Shown here piece after piece: positions 18,920 to 27,042 of a stretch of 29,409 nucleotides of DNA (its first letter is position 1; every line of letters starts with the position of its first letter). The notes beneath the pieces are model-generated. The model saw nothing but the letters and a program-made list of their open reading frames with translations, was not told the DNA's origin and searched no databases. A program made the translations under genes and the position numbers. Origin of the DNA: a virus; IMG/VR virus record IMGVR_UViG_3300032086_003622, positions 1-29,409 of that record; one strand, given 5' to 3'.

Positions 18920-19508
18920 TTTGTTTTGATTTTGACAAATTTAATAAATTATTTTCTCGTATGTTATCTAAATCAGCTATCTCTAATTTTAATGTTTCTT
19001 TGTCAAGATCCGGTTTATTACATAATTCAACTACTTCTCTTAGAAGTTCAGTATCTACATTGAGTAATTCAGAATAATTTGCATAGTATTTTTCAGGAAT
19101 CAAATAACTGTGCATATACGCATAGTTACCCCCATGTATATCAAAAAAACTAAGAATCTTTTGCTTAGTTTTTGTACTTAGTTGACTATATCTTCCATAT
19201 ATAAAATGAAACCAGTCATCATTTAAATCAGAAAAATCAAATACTATAACTACTTCAGCCTTAACTTTTTTATAATCAAATAATCTGTTATGTTCAAGAA
19301 GAATATTTTTTTCTATTTTTTTATACTCTTCATCTTCTCTAAAATCATAAACACATATTAATTTCATGTCTTCAGGTTTATAATATCCTTCCCAAGCTAC
19401 ATATGTCTCAATAGGAACAACACTTAAACCTCGTTTAATGCCTAAAAGTGGGTAAATAAACACTTTAGACTTTTGAAAATACTTTCTATAAATAGAAGTT
19501 AAAGCCAT
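18912..19508 (-). CDS. Conserved crAss-like phage protein of unknown function (198 aa)
   Basis: 198 aa, ATG at 19508. It opens with Y-R-K-Y-F-Q-K-S-K-V-F-I-Y-P-L-L-G-I-K-R-G, a pattern I associate with crAss-like phage proteins located near replication genes. Further on are V-Y-D-F-R-E-D-E-E-Y and a V-V-I-V-F-D-F-S-D strand, and a Leu/Glu/Asp-rich helical C-terminus. No known catalytic motif or membrane segment. It lies 6 nt downstream of the PD-(D/E)XK gene and overlaps the next gene, so it is in the same transcription unit. Function unknown. Confidence 0.75.
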   Translation of the reverse strand: MALTSIYRKYFQKSKVFIYPLLGIKRGLSVVPIETYVAWEGYYKPEDMKLICVYDFREDEEYKKIEKNILLEHNRLFDYKKVKAEVVIVFDFSDLNDDWFHFIYGRYSQLSTKTKQKILSFFDIHGGNYAYMHSYLIPEKYYANYSELLNVDTELLREVVELCNKPDLDKETLKLEIADLDNIRENNLLNLSKSKQNE

Positions 19509-19514
19509 ATTACT

Positions 19515-20537
19515 TTATAATTTAAAGTTACCCTTTGCTAAGTCATATGGTAGATCGTATCTTTTGTTAATATAGTGCCAATTGGCAACAGCAATAACTT
19601 CTTGAAAATCTTCACCCCATATGCGCATAGTCTTATCTGATACTTGAAAAGGGTACACTAAGTTATATTTATCTATTACAATAAACGTAACTTTTATATC
19701 CCAAGTTTCCGCATCTGGTAAATCTTTTAAGAATTTATCCGCAGCTAATATAAAATAAATAGCTGCTTGTATCCAATATTTGTAATATTCAATAGCATCT
19801 GGAAAATCTTGTATAGATTTACCGGTTGTTTTTAAGTCATTAATAAATAGTGTTTTGGATTCTTTATCAATAACTATATTGTCTATTACACCATGTAACC
19901 CAAATTGCAACTTCTCATGGTCCATTTTATGATGTAACTCATTGTGAACTTCTATGTGAGTGTCTTCATCTGTTTTGTCAAGTTGTAATAATGCTCTCAC
20001 GTCACTATTACTTTTTAGTATATCAACTTGTACTTTACAGCCATCTAAAGTTGGTTGATCAACTACTGCTTTATCTTGACTTTTTTTAAGGAATTCAAAA
20101 TACTCTTTGTTTTCTTTTGTAAGGATCTTATCCAACCTTTGCTGATCTGTTTTATAAGATTGGTAAAGGTTGGTAGTAAGTAGTTCTGTAAGTATATCTT
20201 GTGAGTAGTCTTCTAAAGTTAATGAATTATTTTTAATATTCAAATGTTGTTTAAAAATATTATCAATAATTTTTCTTTGACTATCAGTAGGTAATTTCCC
20301 TGGCAATGATATAAAGTAATCATCATATTTATCAGGCTCAAACAACAGACAGTGCAGAACCCGCCCTCCTACAAGGTGCGGGTCTGTACTATCCTCTCTC
20401 TGGTTGAGCACATAATGATTGTAAAACATTGCTGGAGAATACAGCAGTTTATTTAAACCACTGTAACTAAAATAAAATTTTTTCTGATAAAATTTTTCTA
20501 ATTCATCAGAACCAATCAAAGCCTCCTCCATTTTCAT
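19515..20537 (-). CDS. PD-(D/E)XK exonuclease (RecB-like / DUF3799-type)
   Basis: 340 aa. The N-terminus has the S-Y-S-G-L-N-K-L-L-Y-S-P and G-G-R-V-L-H motifs (24-35, 57-62) seen in phage exonuclease VIII-like/Cas4-RecB-like proteins. The nuclease core is visible as G-V-I-D219, then N-D234-L-K236 (the (D/E)xK pair), then Q257-AAI-Y261 (QxxxY). Expected activity: Mg-dependent 5'-3' processing of dsDNA ends for recombination-based repair or replication. The start is uncertain: MKMEEAL overlaps the upstream gene by 32 nt, and a second ATG is 6 nt in; the overlap contains GGAGGAGG-like sequence. The RecA-like ATPase and SSB encoded further upstream are its natural partners. Confidence 0.85.
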   Translation of the reverse strand: MKMEEALIGSDELEKFYQKKFYFSYSGLNKLLYSPAMFYNHYVLNQREDSTDPHLVGGRVLHCLLFEPDKYDDYFISLPGKLPTDSQRKIIDNIFKQHLNIKNNSLTLEDYSQDILTELLTTNLYQSYKTDQQRLDKILTKENKEYFEFLKKSQDKAVVDQPTLDGCKVQVDILKSNSDVRALLQLDKTDEDTHIEVHNELHHKMDHEKLQFGLHGVIDNIVIDKESKTLFINDLKTTGKSIQDFPDAIEYYKYWIQAAIYFILAADKFLKDLPDAETWDIKVTFIVIDKYNLVYPFQVSDKTMRIWGEDFQEVIAVANWHYINKRYDLPYDLAKGNFKL

Positions 20538-21774
20538 CTGTTTTAATCTCTTCGGCCGGAGCTTCAGAGAGGTTATTTTCTGTTATTTCTTCTGTCTCAG
20601 CTTCATTAGTATCTAAATCTCCCATCTCAACAAGACTATTATGACTTATTGTAAAATCTGGATCAGGTTTTTCTACTAATTCTTCTTGTTTAACGTGATC
20701 ATCAATTAACTTATAGTTATAAGGCATATCTAACTCTTCCATTACTTCTGGTGATAAGCTAATATCTTTAACTTTAAAGTAAGTTGTCTCACCATGTTTT
20801 TGGACCTCATGATGATATTTATTCATAAGAATATTTAAAGCATCTATAGTTAGTACTTGATTTTCTTTTAATGAACGAACTATATCATCAATACTTGTAT
20901 TCATATAACTTTTATCTTTACCTAAAAATGCTAATAAACCTTTAAAGTTTACATGATTTTTAGTTCTACATTTTTCCATGTGGTAAGAATATTCTTTGAA
21001 TAACATTTCTAAGTACAGAAGACTATCTGTATAGTTACAATTGGCCATAATTTCCATAGCCAAAATTCTATTGTCATCATCAGAACTTAGAAACATCTTA
21101 CTAATCTGATCATAGACATCAGCATCTATTACAGTAGCATCATCTCCATTAATATGAACAAGTAATTCAGATTCATTTAGAATGTCAATATTTAGATTTT
21201 CTAATTCATTTAGTAATTCGTAATTATCTTCATCTATTACTGAATAATAACTACTGTTACGCAGTCTTTGTTTAAACTCTTGATCCTCTCTTAATTTAAC
21301 AAAACACTCAGATGGGTTATTTCTAAAATAACTAGCTGTTGTGTAATCCATGTAAAAATATTCATGAGTATTTACATTAATTGCTTCTTCTAATTTTTTT
21401 AAGTAGTATTCATCACATATATTTTCTTTTACTAAAAAATTATGAAATTGTGAAACTAAATCACGGTGTATACTATACATCCATACATTTTCTCTCATTT
21501 TACTCTCTGTACTTCTTCCAATAAATGCATGTGTAGCATTTTCAAGACTTCTGGTGACTTTAATACCATAGTTAGAGTTAAGATCTTTTAACTTAACCCT
21601 TGGTATTGAAACACCATTTAGTAAATACAATTTATCTCCTTTACTAGGAGTATATGAATTAGAACTTTTATCAATTAAGGTTTCTGATTTACCCTCAATT
21701 ATTAAATTTTCTATTTCAATCCAATCTACGGTATTACCATCAATACTTAGGTTTATTTTAAATGCACGTTCCAT
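20506..21774 (-). CDS. Unknown protein (422 aa) with acidic SSB-like C-terminal tail
   Basis: 422 aa, ATG at 21774. The N-terminal 100 residues look beta-rich and the middle is helical. Residues 215-342 contain M-F-L-S-S-D-D-D-N-R followed by helices and appear to be homologous to most of the separate 139-aa protein encoded at 24432-24851. The last 70 residues are Glu/Asp/Thr-rich and end in D-E-N-G-G-G-F-D-W-F, an acidic tail with an aromatic end reminiscent of SSB-type interaction tails. No catalytic motif recognised. It is the first gene after a hairpin whose base is only 14 nt from the start codon, so its transcript may come by read-through or from a promoter upstream of the hairpin. Function unknown. 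Confidence 0.75.
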   Translation of the reverse strand: MERAFKINLSIDGNTVDWIEIENLIIEGKSETLIDKSSNSYTPSKGDKLYLLNGVSIPRVKLKDLNSNYGIKVTRSLENATHAFIGRSTESKMRENVWMYSIHRDLVSQFHNFLVKENICDEYYLKKLEEAINVNTHEYFYMDYTTASYFRNNPSECFVKLREDQEFKQRLRNSSYYSVIDEDNYELLNELENLNIDILNESELLVHINGDDATVIDADVYDQISKMFLSSDDDNRILAMEIMANCNYTDSLLYLEMLFKEYSYHMEKCRTKNHVNFKGLLAFLGKDKSYMNTSIDDIVRSLKENQVLTIDALNILMNKYHHEVQKHGETTYFKVKDISLSPEVMEELDMPYNYKLIDDHVKQEELVEKPDPDFTISHNSLVEMGDLDTNEAETEEITENNLSEAPAEEIKTDENGGGFDWF

Positions 21775-21788
21775 ATTTTACTAATTAA

Positions 21789-21812
21789 TAAAGGGGGGAT
21801 TACCCCCCTTTA
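21789..21812 (-). terminator. G6/C6 hairpin (terminator or attenuator)
   Basis: Perfect 10-bp stem TAAAGGGGGG / CCCCCCTTTA closing an ATTA loop. On the - strand it is followed by only a mixed T/A tract. It lies between the AAA+ gene (ends 21869) and the 422-aa gene (starts 21774). Confidence 0.75.
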
Positions 21813-21868
21813 CATTTGTTTTTAATTAAAATTTTGTTTTTTCAAAGTGGAAACCTTCTACGTTAGTT

Positions 21869-23041
21869 TTATTGTACAGCCATCTTCACCACCTTCTGAT
21901 TCATCATCAGTTTCTGAAATTTAACTTTATTTCCATTTACAATCTCTTTTACCATATAGTATTTAAGATCGTCAGTAAATGCTTGAGATTCAGTAGCAAG
22001 TTTACCTAACCTTTCTATGATAGGTTGACTAATAGAACTATTTTCAGCTAACTTTAAAGAATAATTAATTACACGAGTAGCAATAACACTAGAAATATCA
22101 GCTCTAAAATCATCATCTTTACCAACAGCACTAACTAATGTATTCATTACATATTGCTCATCCTTTTCTAGGATATCTTTTGGACTAATGATCTTATCTA
22201 GTTTATTATTAATAAACATTGTAAACATAGAACTAAAATCTTCTCCTACAGAACCTTCACCAATCATTTGGATCAAAGGCAACTCCTCATCAAACTTTTG
22301 AATAGAGCTAATTGCATTAAAGAAAGTAGTGATAGATCTAGGATTTACTCTTTGAGTTACAAGTTCCGGATGCATCAACATAAAGTTAATACAACGACCA
22401 TCAATGTTTGCATTTTCTGCCCACTTAGCCCATACATCTGCATCATACTTCAGTTCTACTGAAATAAATCTAGTCTTCTGAGCTACGTCAAGACTAGTAA
22501 CATTATAGTCACCATTGTCTGGGTTAGTAGTTAAAATTACATGCCAGTTCTTTGGAAGAGACCATGAAACATATTCTTGTCTATCAAGAATTTCCATAGT
22601 TGCTTGCATAAATCTAGCATCTGCACGAGTATAATCATCAAGAATCAAGAAACCACCTTCAGTTTTACCCTGAATCCACTCAGGTGCAGCATGAGACATT
22701 CTCTTACTTACAACCTTATAACCTTTTGCACTAGCTGCATTTATCTGAGATTCATTTATCCAAGTAGTTTTACCTTCTGCATTTTGTATTTGAAATTCTT
22801 TTACAGGAAACCCAACCAGATCACCTAATTCTTCTAACTGAGATAAATTCAGTTTTACAACATCCATTCCTAACTCTTTACCAAGTTGCATGATTGCAGA
22901 AGTTTTACCTAAACCAGCATCACCTTCTATATTTATAGCTACAGGAACCTTACCTTCAGCTTGTATATGTTGGTTATTATTAACCATGTGTTTAATAAAA
23001 GTTTTTAACTCTTCTACATTCAATTGTGTTTGATTACTCAT
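21869..23041 (-). CDS. MoxR-type AAA+ ATPase
   Basis: 390 aa. Walker A G-D-A-G-L-G-K-T-S (40-48), Walker B F-L-I-L-D-D (131-136), and a sensor-1 segment V-I-L-T-T-N-P-D-N-G-D-Y (168-179) followed by an R-F at 191-192. This order and the dynein-like L-x-x-L-G-D-L-V-G-F-P stretch fit the AAA_5/MoxR branch. Members of this branch act as ring-shaped chaperone-like ATPases paired with a VWA-domain partner. Such a partner is encoded two genes upstream (23228-24457), with a small Zn protein between them; the three genes overlap by a few bases. Role in the phage is unknown; remodelling a replication or host complex is inference. Confidence 0.88.
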   Translation of the reverse strand: MSNQTQLNVEELKTFIKHMVNNNQHIQAEGKVPVAINIEGDAGLGKTSAIMQLGKELGMDVVKLNLSQLEELGDLVGFPVKEFQIQNAEGKTTWINESQINAASAKGYKVVSKRMSHAAPEWIQGKTEGGFLILDDYTRADARFMQATMEILDRQEYVSWSLPKNWHVILTTNPDNGDYNVTSLDVAQKTRFISVELKYDADVWAKWAENANIDGRCINFMLMHPELVTQRVNPRSITTFFNAISSIQKFDEELPLIQMIGEGSVGEDFSSMFTMFINNKLDKIISPKDILEKDEQYVMNTLVSAVGKDDDFRADISSVIATRVINYSLKLAENSSISQPIIERLGKLATESQAFTDDLKYYMVKEIVNGNKVKFQKLMMNQKVVKMAVQ

Positions 23042-23231
23042 TTTGTTTTTCTTGTTTAGTTATTAATTCTAGTCTTGCTGGAATGACTACTTCAAAATTA
23101 CATTTTGTGCAACATCTTCCTTCTTCTTTAACAGGAGAAGGATTATGTCCACCTTTATTTCTAACTGTCATTTGACCAACAGTTGTTTCTTCAAATTGAT
23201 CAAATTCATTTTCACATATACAACAAATCAT
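23034..23231 (-). CDS. Small zinc-binding-like protein (65 aa)
   Basis: 65 aa with two cysteine knuckles: C-C-I-C near the N-terminus (C3, C4, C6) and C-C-T-K-C at 40-44, separated by a polar Gly/Asn/Pro-containing linker, consistent with a single zinc ribbon. The C-terminus is helical and charged. Its start overlaps the stop of the VWA gene (ATGA) and its end overlaps the start of the AAA+ gene by 8 nt, so all three are probably made together and may form one complex. Other small phage zinc ribbons bind nucleic acid or protein; which applies here is not visible. Confidence 0.7.
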   Translation of the reverse strand: MICCICENEFDQFEETTVGQMTVRNKGGHNPSPVKEEGRCCTKCNFEVVIPARLELITKQEKQNE

Positions 23232-24457
23232 AACTCTAATTTAATTACCTTACCTGGTAAATCTTCATTCATACTTGATTGTTCAGAAAGTACCCATAGT
23301 ACATTACCTCGAGGTTTTACACTCCAACCACATTCACCATCTGTAAAATATACAAGACTTGTATACTTTTTTAGATTGGCATTAAAATATTCCAATACAG
23401 GGTCAAAATAAGTACCACCACGACCTTTTACTTCAAATTCTTGATACTTACCTTTATAAGGTTGAATTGAATTTATTCGTGTGTCACACTGTACAATAGT
23501 AATGTCTACACCACATTTATATATGTGATGTATCTCATTCATAAATTCTTTAAGTTCAGTATCACTTACAGATCCAGATGTATCAATACCTAATAACATA
23601 TGTTGTCTCATTTTTACCTTAAGACCTGGATTATCAGAAAATCTTCTATTCTCTTTTCTTCTAATCTTTTTAGTAAAAACTTTTGTACTTACTCCTGTAA
23701 ATCTTCTAACGAACCCTCTCCAATCAAATTTAGGTTTTACTATTTCTGCTATAAGAATAACAGCTTCAATTTCACCTGGCACAGTACCTCTTTTCTTAAT
23801 AGTTTGTTCTTTAGCATCACTAAGAACTTTTTGTAATTGTTTTTCAATTAACTTTTTCTCAGCTTCTGGTAAATCTTCAAATTCTTCCCAAGTTCCGTGT
23901 TCAGGTAATGAAACTGATTGATCATCTCCATTTCCATCACAAATAGTAACCATTCCTTCACCTGCATTTAAACCTTCACAAACTTTGTCAAAATTTTTAT
24001 CTCCGCAAGTTCCATTTTTATCATGGTCTTCTTTAGCTTGTTTTAGCTTATCATAGTAATATCTACTACCAGCTTTTCTATCAAGATTTAGATCCGGATA
24101 GTCATCTATATCAATTCCACCTTCAGGTAACCAATCTTTATCTATATACTGATTGATTTCCATATCCATTGCAATATTTGCCAATTTCTTATCACTAAAC
24201 ATATTAAATGTTGTAAGATGTTGAAATGCAATATGCAATAGCTCATGCTTTAATAATCCCATTTTATGATCGTCAGAAAGACTTTCCCAAAAGTCTGGAT
24301 TAATAGCAAGTTGAAAGTTTATATTATGTTTACTTACGCCAGCAGTTGGAAGTTTATTACTCCATAACTTATTAAGCATAATAAGAAAGAACCCATAAAA
24401 AGGTTCTTTTAACATTAGTTCTTTACTAATTTTACTTAGACTTCTTTTCTTGTCCAT
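23228..24457 (-). CDS. VWA-like protein with putative metallopeptidase N-domain (DUF2201-like)
   Basis: 409 aa. The N-terminal domain has H-E-L-L-H (71-75) and A-N-I-A-M-D-M-E-I-N (93-102), as in the putative metallopeptidase domain at the N-terminus of DUF2201/VWA-like proteins. The C-terminal domain is a von Willebrand A fold with an intact MIDAS: D-T-S-G-S (292-296), the Thr in G-R-G-G-T-Y-F (349) and Y-F-T-D-G (370-374). A charged linker with acidic and Lys-rich stretches lies between. In bacteria such proteins are the substrate-binding partners of MoxR ATPases, and the matching ATPase is encoded just downstream at 21869-23041. The start overlaps the upstream gene by 26 nt. Cellular target unknown. 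Confidence 0.85.
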   Translation of the reverse strand: MDKKRSLSKISKELMLKEPFYGFFLIMLNKLWSNKLPTAGVSKHNINFQLAINPDFWESLSDDHKMGLLKHELLHIAFQHLTTFNMFSDKKLANIAMDMEINQYIDKDWLPEGGIDIDDYPDLNLDRKAGSRYYYDKLKQAKEDHDKNGTCGDKNFDKVCEGLNAGEGMVTICDGNGDDQSVSLPEHGTWEEFEDLPEAEKKLIEKQLQKVLSDAKEQTIKKRGTVPGEIEAVILIAEIVKPKFDWRGFVRRFTGVSTKVFTKKIRRKENRRFSDNPGLKVKMRQHMLLGIDTSGSVSDTELKEFMNEIHHIYKCGVDITIVQCDTRINSIQPYKGKYQEFEVKGRGGTYFDPVLEYFNANLKKYTSLVYFTDGECGWSVKPRGNVLWVLSEQSSMNEDLPGKVIKLEL

Positions 24458-24851
24458 TTTCTTTTAATTTTACATTAACTTCAAAAACATCTGTTGGGTA
24501 TCCAATTGCTTCAAGCATTTTAGACATGTCCTTAATAAAATATTCCATAAATATTTCTATAGAAGCATTAGAACCCTTTTTTTCCGTAATAAGACTTAAA
24601 GTTTTTGGACCACTCAATTTATCAGAAGGTACATGCTCTAATAATACCTTATAAGCACTTAAGCACCCCTCTTGCCAATATTCTAATGATTTATTAGAAT
24701 ACTTATATAGAACAATCAGTTCTCCCAAATAATTTTTATAATCTATATTCTTTAATGATTCAAATGCCATAGTATGGTTATCTGAATCAGGAGATCTAAA
24801 CATGTTCAATAAATTTTTAGTTTCTTCTTTATCAAAAACAATTTTTTTCAT
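24432..24851 (-). CDS. Unknown protein (139 aa), related to the domain in the 422-aa protein
   Basis: 139 aa, ATG at 24851 overlapping the stop of the upstream gene. It is mainly helical. The segment N-L-L-N-M-F-R-S-P-D-S-D-N-H (13-26) and the following helices line up by eye with residues 215-342 of the 422-aa protein (M-F-L-S-S-D-D-D-N-R), including a Y-K-Y-S / K-E-Y-S position and similar spacing, which suggests paralogy. The C-terminus is Lys-rich. No catalytic motif. It precedes the VWA gene and overlaps it by 26 nt. Function unknown. Confidence 0.72.
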   Translation of the reverse strand: MKKIVFDKEETKNLLNMFRSPDSDNHTMAFESLKNIDYKNYLGELIVLYKYSNKSLEYWQEGCLSAYKVLLEHVPSDKLSGPKTLSLITEKKGSNASIEIFMEYFIKDMSKMLEAIGYPTDVFEVNVKLKENGQEKKSK

Positions 24852-25192
24852 CAGTCTTCAATTTTAAGTGTTTTAATCATCCATTTTGTAGGCTTATTAA
24901 TATTATCTAACCACTCTTTTGCAGTAGGTATATAATTATTGCAGTCTTCTTTAACATGTTGTTCTCCAACATATCTAGTATATACAGTTTTACCATCTGA
25001 ATTTATAAATGACTTACCAAAATATTCTTCACATTCAAATATACCTTCACTATGATGTCTAAACATTCTATGAATACTATGACCTACCCATGATTTTGTG
25101 GCATCAAACCAATCATGTATTTGAATATAATCTTCAGGTACGCCACCCCATTTTTTTACAGATGATTTAGCATGTTGTAAAGGATGTGCCAT
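24851..25192 (-). CDS. DUF6915-like protein
   Basis: 113 aa. The sequence M-A-H-P-L-Q-H-A-K-S-S-V-K-K-W-G-G, then P-E-D-Y-I-Q-I-H-D-W-F-D-A-T-K and H-R-M-F-R-H-H-S-E-G-I-F-E-C-E follows the pattern I know for DUF6915. This is a small family found in phages and bacteria, with many conserved His and Asp/Glu that could bind a metal. Biochemical function is not known. It is flanked 2 nt upstream by the DUF6878-like gene and overlaps the 139-aa gene by 1 nt, all in one transcription unit. Confidence 0.78.
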   Translation of the reverse strand: MAHPLQHAKSSVKKWGGVPEDYIQIHDWFDATKSWVGHSIHRMFRHHSEGIFECEEYFGKSFINSDGKTVYTRYVGEQHVKEDCNNYIPTAKEWLDNINKPTKWMIKTLKIED

Positions 25193-25194
25193 AA

Positions 25195-25614
25195 CTAATC
25201 TGCTTTTTCAAGTAACTCACCTTCGTGATAATAATCTTCTGTTTCAGTATAACGTACATTATTATACACCTTATACTTACCAGAAGGAATTAGTATACAT
25301 AAATTACCATAACCACCATCGTTGTTCCACCAATCTTCTATGTCATCTAGTATAGATTCATTACAAAAATCTTCTAATTTATCCCATAAATCAGGACAAT
25401 CTTCTTTTAAACTAGTATTACGACCACTCCATGAATCTAATCTTTGTATTTCATCAAATGCATGATTTATATCTAAATCAGATAATTTATCTTTTGTATA
25501 AACAACACTTTCAATAGCACCACTATCTCCAGAACCTTCATAATATACATTTATTCCAGTAATACCCTGTTCGTGAAGTTCAAATAGAACTCCCATTATT
25601 TCTGTTTCTTGCAT
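25195..25614 (-). CDS. DUF6878-like acidic protein
   Basis: 139 aa, strongly acidic. The motifs Y-Y-E-G-S-G-D-S-G-A-I-E (24-35) and D-D-I-E-D-W-W-N-N-D-G-G-Y-G (90-103) match what I know of DUF6878, a family seen in phages and plasmids next to other small orphan families. No known catalytic activity. It ends in TAG, which together with TAA and TGA ends nearby shows that this region uses the standard stop code. It sits between a GIY-YIG gene and a DUF6915-like gene with spacers of only a few bases. Confidence 0.72.
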   Translation of the reverse strand: MQETEIMGVLFELHEQGITGINVYYEGSGDSGAIESVVYTKDKLSDLDINHAFDEIQRLDSWSGRNTSLKEDCPDLWDKLEDFCNESILDDIEDWWNNDGGYGNLCILIPSGKYKVYNNVRYTETEDYYHEGELLEKAD

Positions 25615-25620
25615 AAATAT

Positions 25621-26049
25621 TTATGATTTAAATTTGTAAAACTTACCTAGTATGTTTCCATTTAGGTATTCTTCTTTTTCTAGGACTTCCCTTTGAAATT
25701 GATATTTAGTTTCATAATATGTTAGTTCTGATTTAGAAAAACATATTTTTACTATATACCTTTTAATAGGGATTCCTGCTTTATATGCATCTTGTAAAAC
25801 TTTATTACTACTATAATAGTTTTGGTAGCTAGGTTTAATAACTAACTCATACCTTTTAGCACGCTTGTCTGTCATAGCTGCTAATTTCTTTTTACCAAAT
25901 TTTTTCTTTCTAGTACTATAAAAGTTTTTTTTGCCAATATAACGCACAGAATTACCATTAATAATTGCTTCCATTTCATAAACAAAACCAATTGCTCCTT
26001 CAGGAATCATCTCATCAGTAAATTCTACTGCTTTATATAGCCAGCTCAT
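25621..26049 (-). CDS. SegE-like GIY-YIG endonuclease-like protein
   Basis: 142 aa. G-F-V-Y (21-24) and R-Y-I-G-K-K (36-41) form the GIY-YIG half-motifs. A Lys/Arg-rich loop, Y-Y-S-S-N-K (78-83) and a Y-Y-E113-T-K-Y-Q-F segment supply the probable metal-binding Glu. The layout fits the SegE-like GIY-YIG family of T4-type phages. It could be a free-standing homing endonuclease or a nuclease used in replication and recombination. It overlaps the primase gene by 4 nt (ATGA), and being locked into an operon favours a domesticated replication role over a recent mobile insertion (inference). Confidence 0.75.
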   Translation of the reverse strand: MSWLYKAVEFTDEMIPEGAIGFVYEMEAIINGNSVRYIGKKNFYSTRKKKFGKKKLAAMTDKRAKRYELVIKPSYQNYYSSNKVLQDAYKAGIPIKRYIVKICFSKSELTYYETKYQFQREVLEKEEYLNGNILGKFYKFKS

Positions 26050-27023
26050 AATTTATTTTTTAATAATTTAAATACTTCAGATCTAACTTTATCTATACCA
26101 TGATCTTTAATAGAATCAGATAGATCTTTAGACAGTTCTAAATTAATATAATCTATACCATATTGTTTTTTATATTTTTTAGCTGATTTAATACCAGCCT
26201 CATCATTATCAAACAATATGATCACCTTACTAAACTTATCTAAATAAGTTTTCATAAAATTACTAGGAATTACACTATTTTCACTGTCTGGTGCAATACA
26301 TTCAGTATTGCCAATTTGCAGTATTTTGAAGCACATTAGATCTTTTAGTGACGAAAGTATAATAAGATATTTAGATTCAAACTTAAGTTGATCTACACCT
26401 TGTATATAATCAGAAACTTTAATAAACTTATTGTCTTTATTTTTAGGAGTATAGATCTTATATAAAGAACCATCTTCTCTAAAATATCCATAAATAAAAT
26501 TAGCTTCTACAGTAAAAGAATCTAATATCCTACCTTCATCTTCTTTTATCATTTTATAGAAGGATAAGGGATAAACATTATATTCTCTCATTATAGTAGA
26601 ATTTAATTTATAAATTTGCCAATAAGATTTATCTAATGTAGTCCAATGTCTAATTTCGTAATCAGAAACTGCAAATCTACTTTCAGGTTTATAATCTAAA
26701 ATTTCATAATTATTATTAGAAATATATTCATTGTAATCTTCTAAAACTTTAAAAGATGCTTTACCTCTAGATTTTAACTGAAATAGATGCATTACTAAAT
26801 TCAAACCATCACCACAATAACCAGATGAAAAATCTTTGAATCTATATTTACCACTTTTATCAATGTAGATACACATTGAAGGTACTTTGTCTTTACTACT
26901 AAAGACGGACTTAATTTTTAAACTCTGACCAGAAAGTCTTTCTGCAAGATTTAAATAATACTCAAATACCCATTCTCTAGGTACATCATTAAGATCAGAA
27001 ATTATTGTATTTGTTGAAATCAT
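26046..27023 (-). CDS. DnaG-type DNA primase (Toprim)
   Basis: 325 aa. Residues 47-81 (V-P-S-M-C-I-Y... G-K-Y-R-F-K-D-F-S-S-G... G-D-G-L-N-L-V) align by eye with the DnaG zinc-ribbon fold (T-P-S-F...C-F-x-C...G-D-x-x-x-F-V) but lack the four zinc ligands. The Toprim core follows: I-I-L-S-S-L-K-D (221-228), where the usual first Glu is Ser, then I-I-L-F-D-N-D-E-A-G (268-277) with the D-x-D pair, then K-D-L-S-D (299-303). Expected role: RNA primers for the family B polymerase, working with the DnaB-like helicase at the window's right end. A hairpin lies 20 nt upstream of the start. Confidence 0.85.
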   Translation of the reverse strand: MISTNTIISDLNDVPREWVFEYYLNLAERLSGQSLKIKSVFSSKDKVPSMCIYIDKSGKYRFKDFSSGYCGDGLNLVMHLFQLKSRGKASFKVLEDYNEYISNNNYEILDYKPESRFAVSDYEIRHWTTLDKSYWQIYKLNSTIMREYNVYPLSFYKMIKEDEGRILDSFTVEANFIYGYFREDGSLYKIYTPKNKDNKFIKVSDYIQGVDQLKFESKYLIILSSLKDLMCFKILQIGNTECIAPDSENSVIPSNFMKTYLDKFSKVIILFDNDEAGIKSAKKYKKQYGIDYINLELSKDLSDSIKDHGIDKVRSEVFKLLKNKL

Positions 27024-27042
27024 AGACTAAAATTTAAGTATT

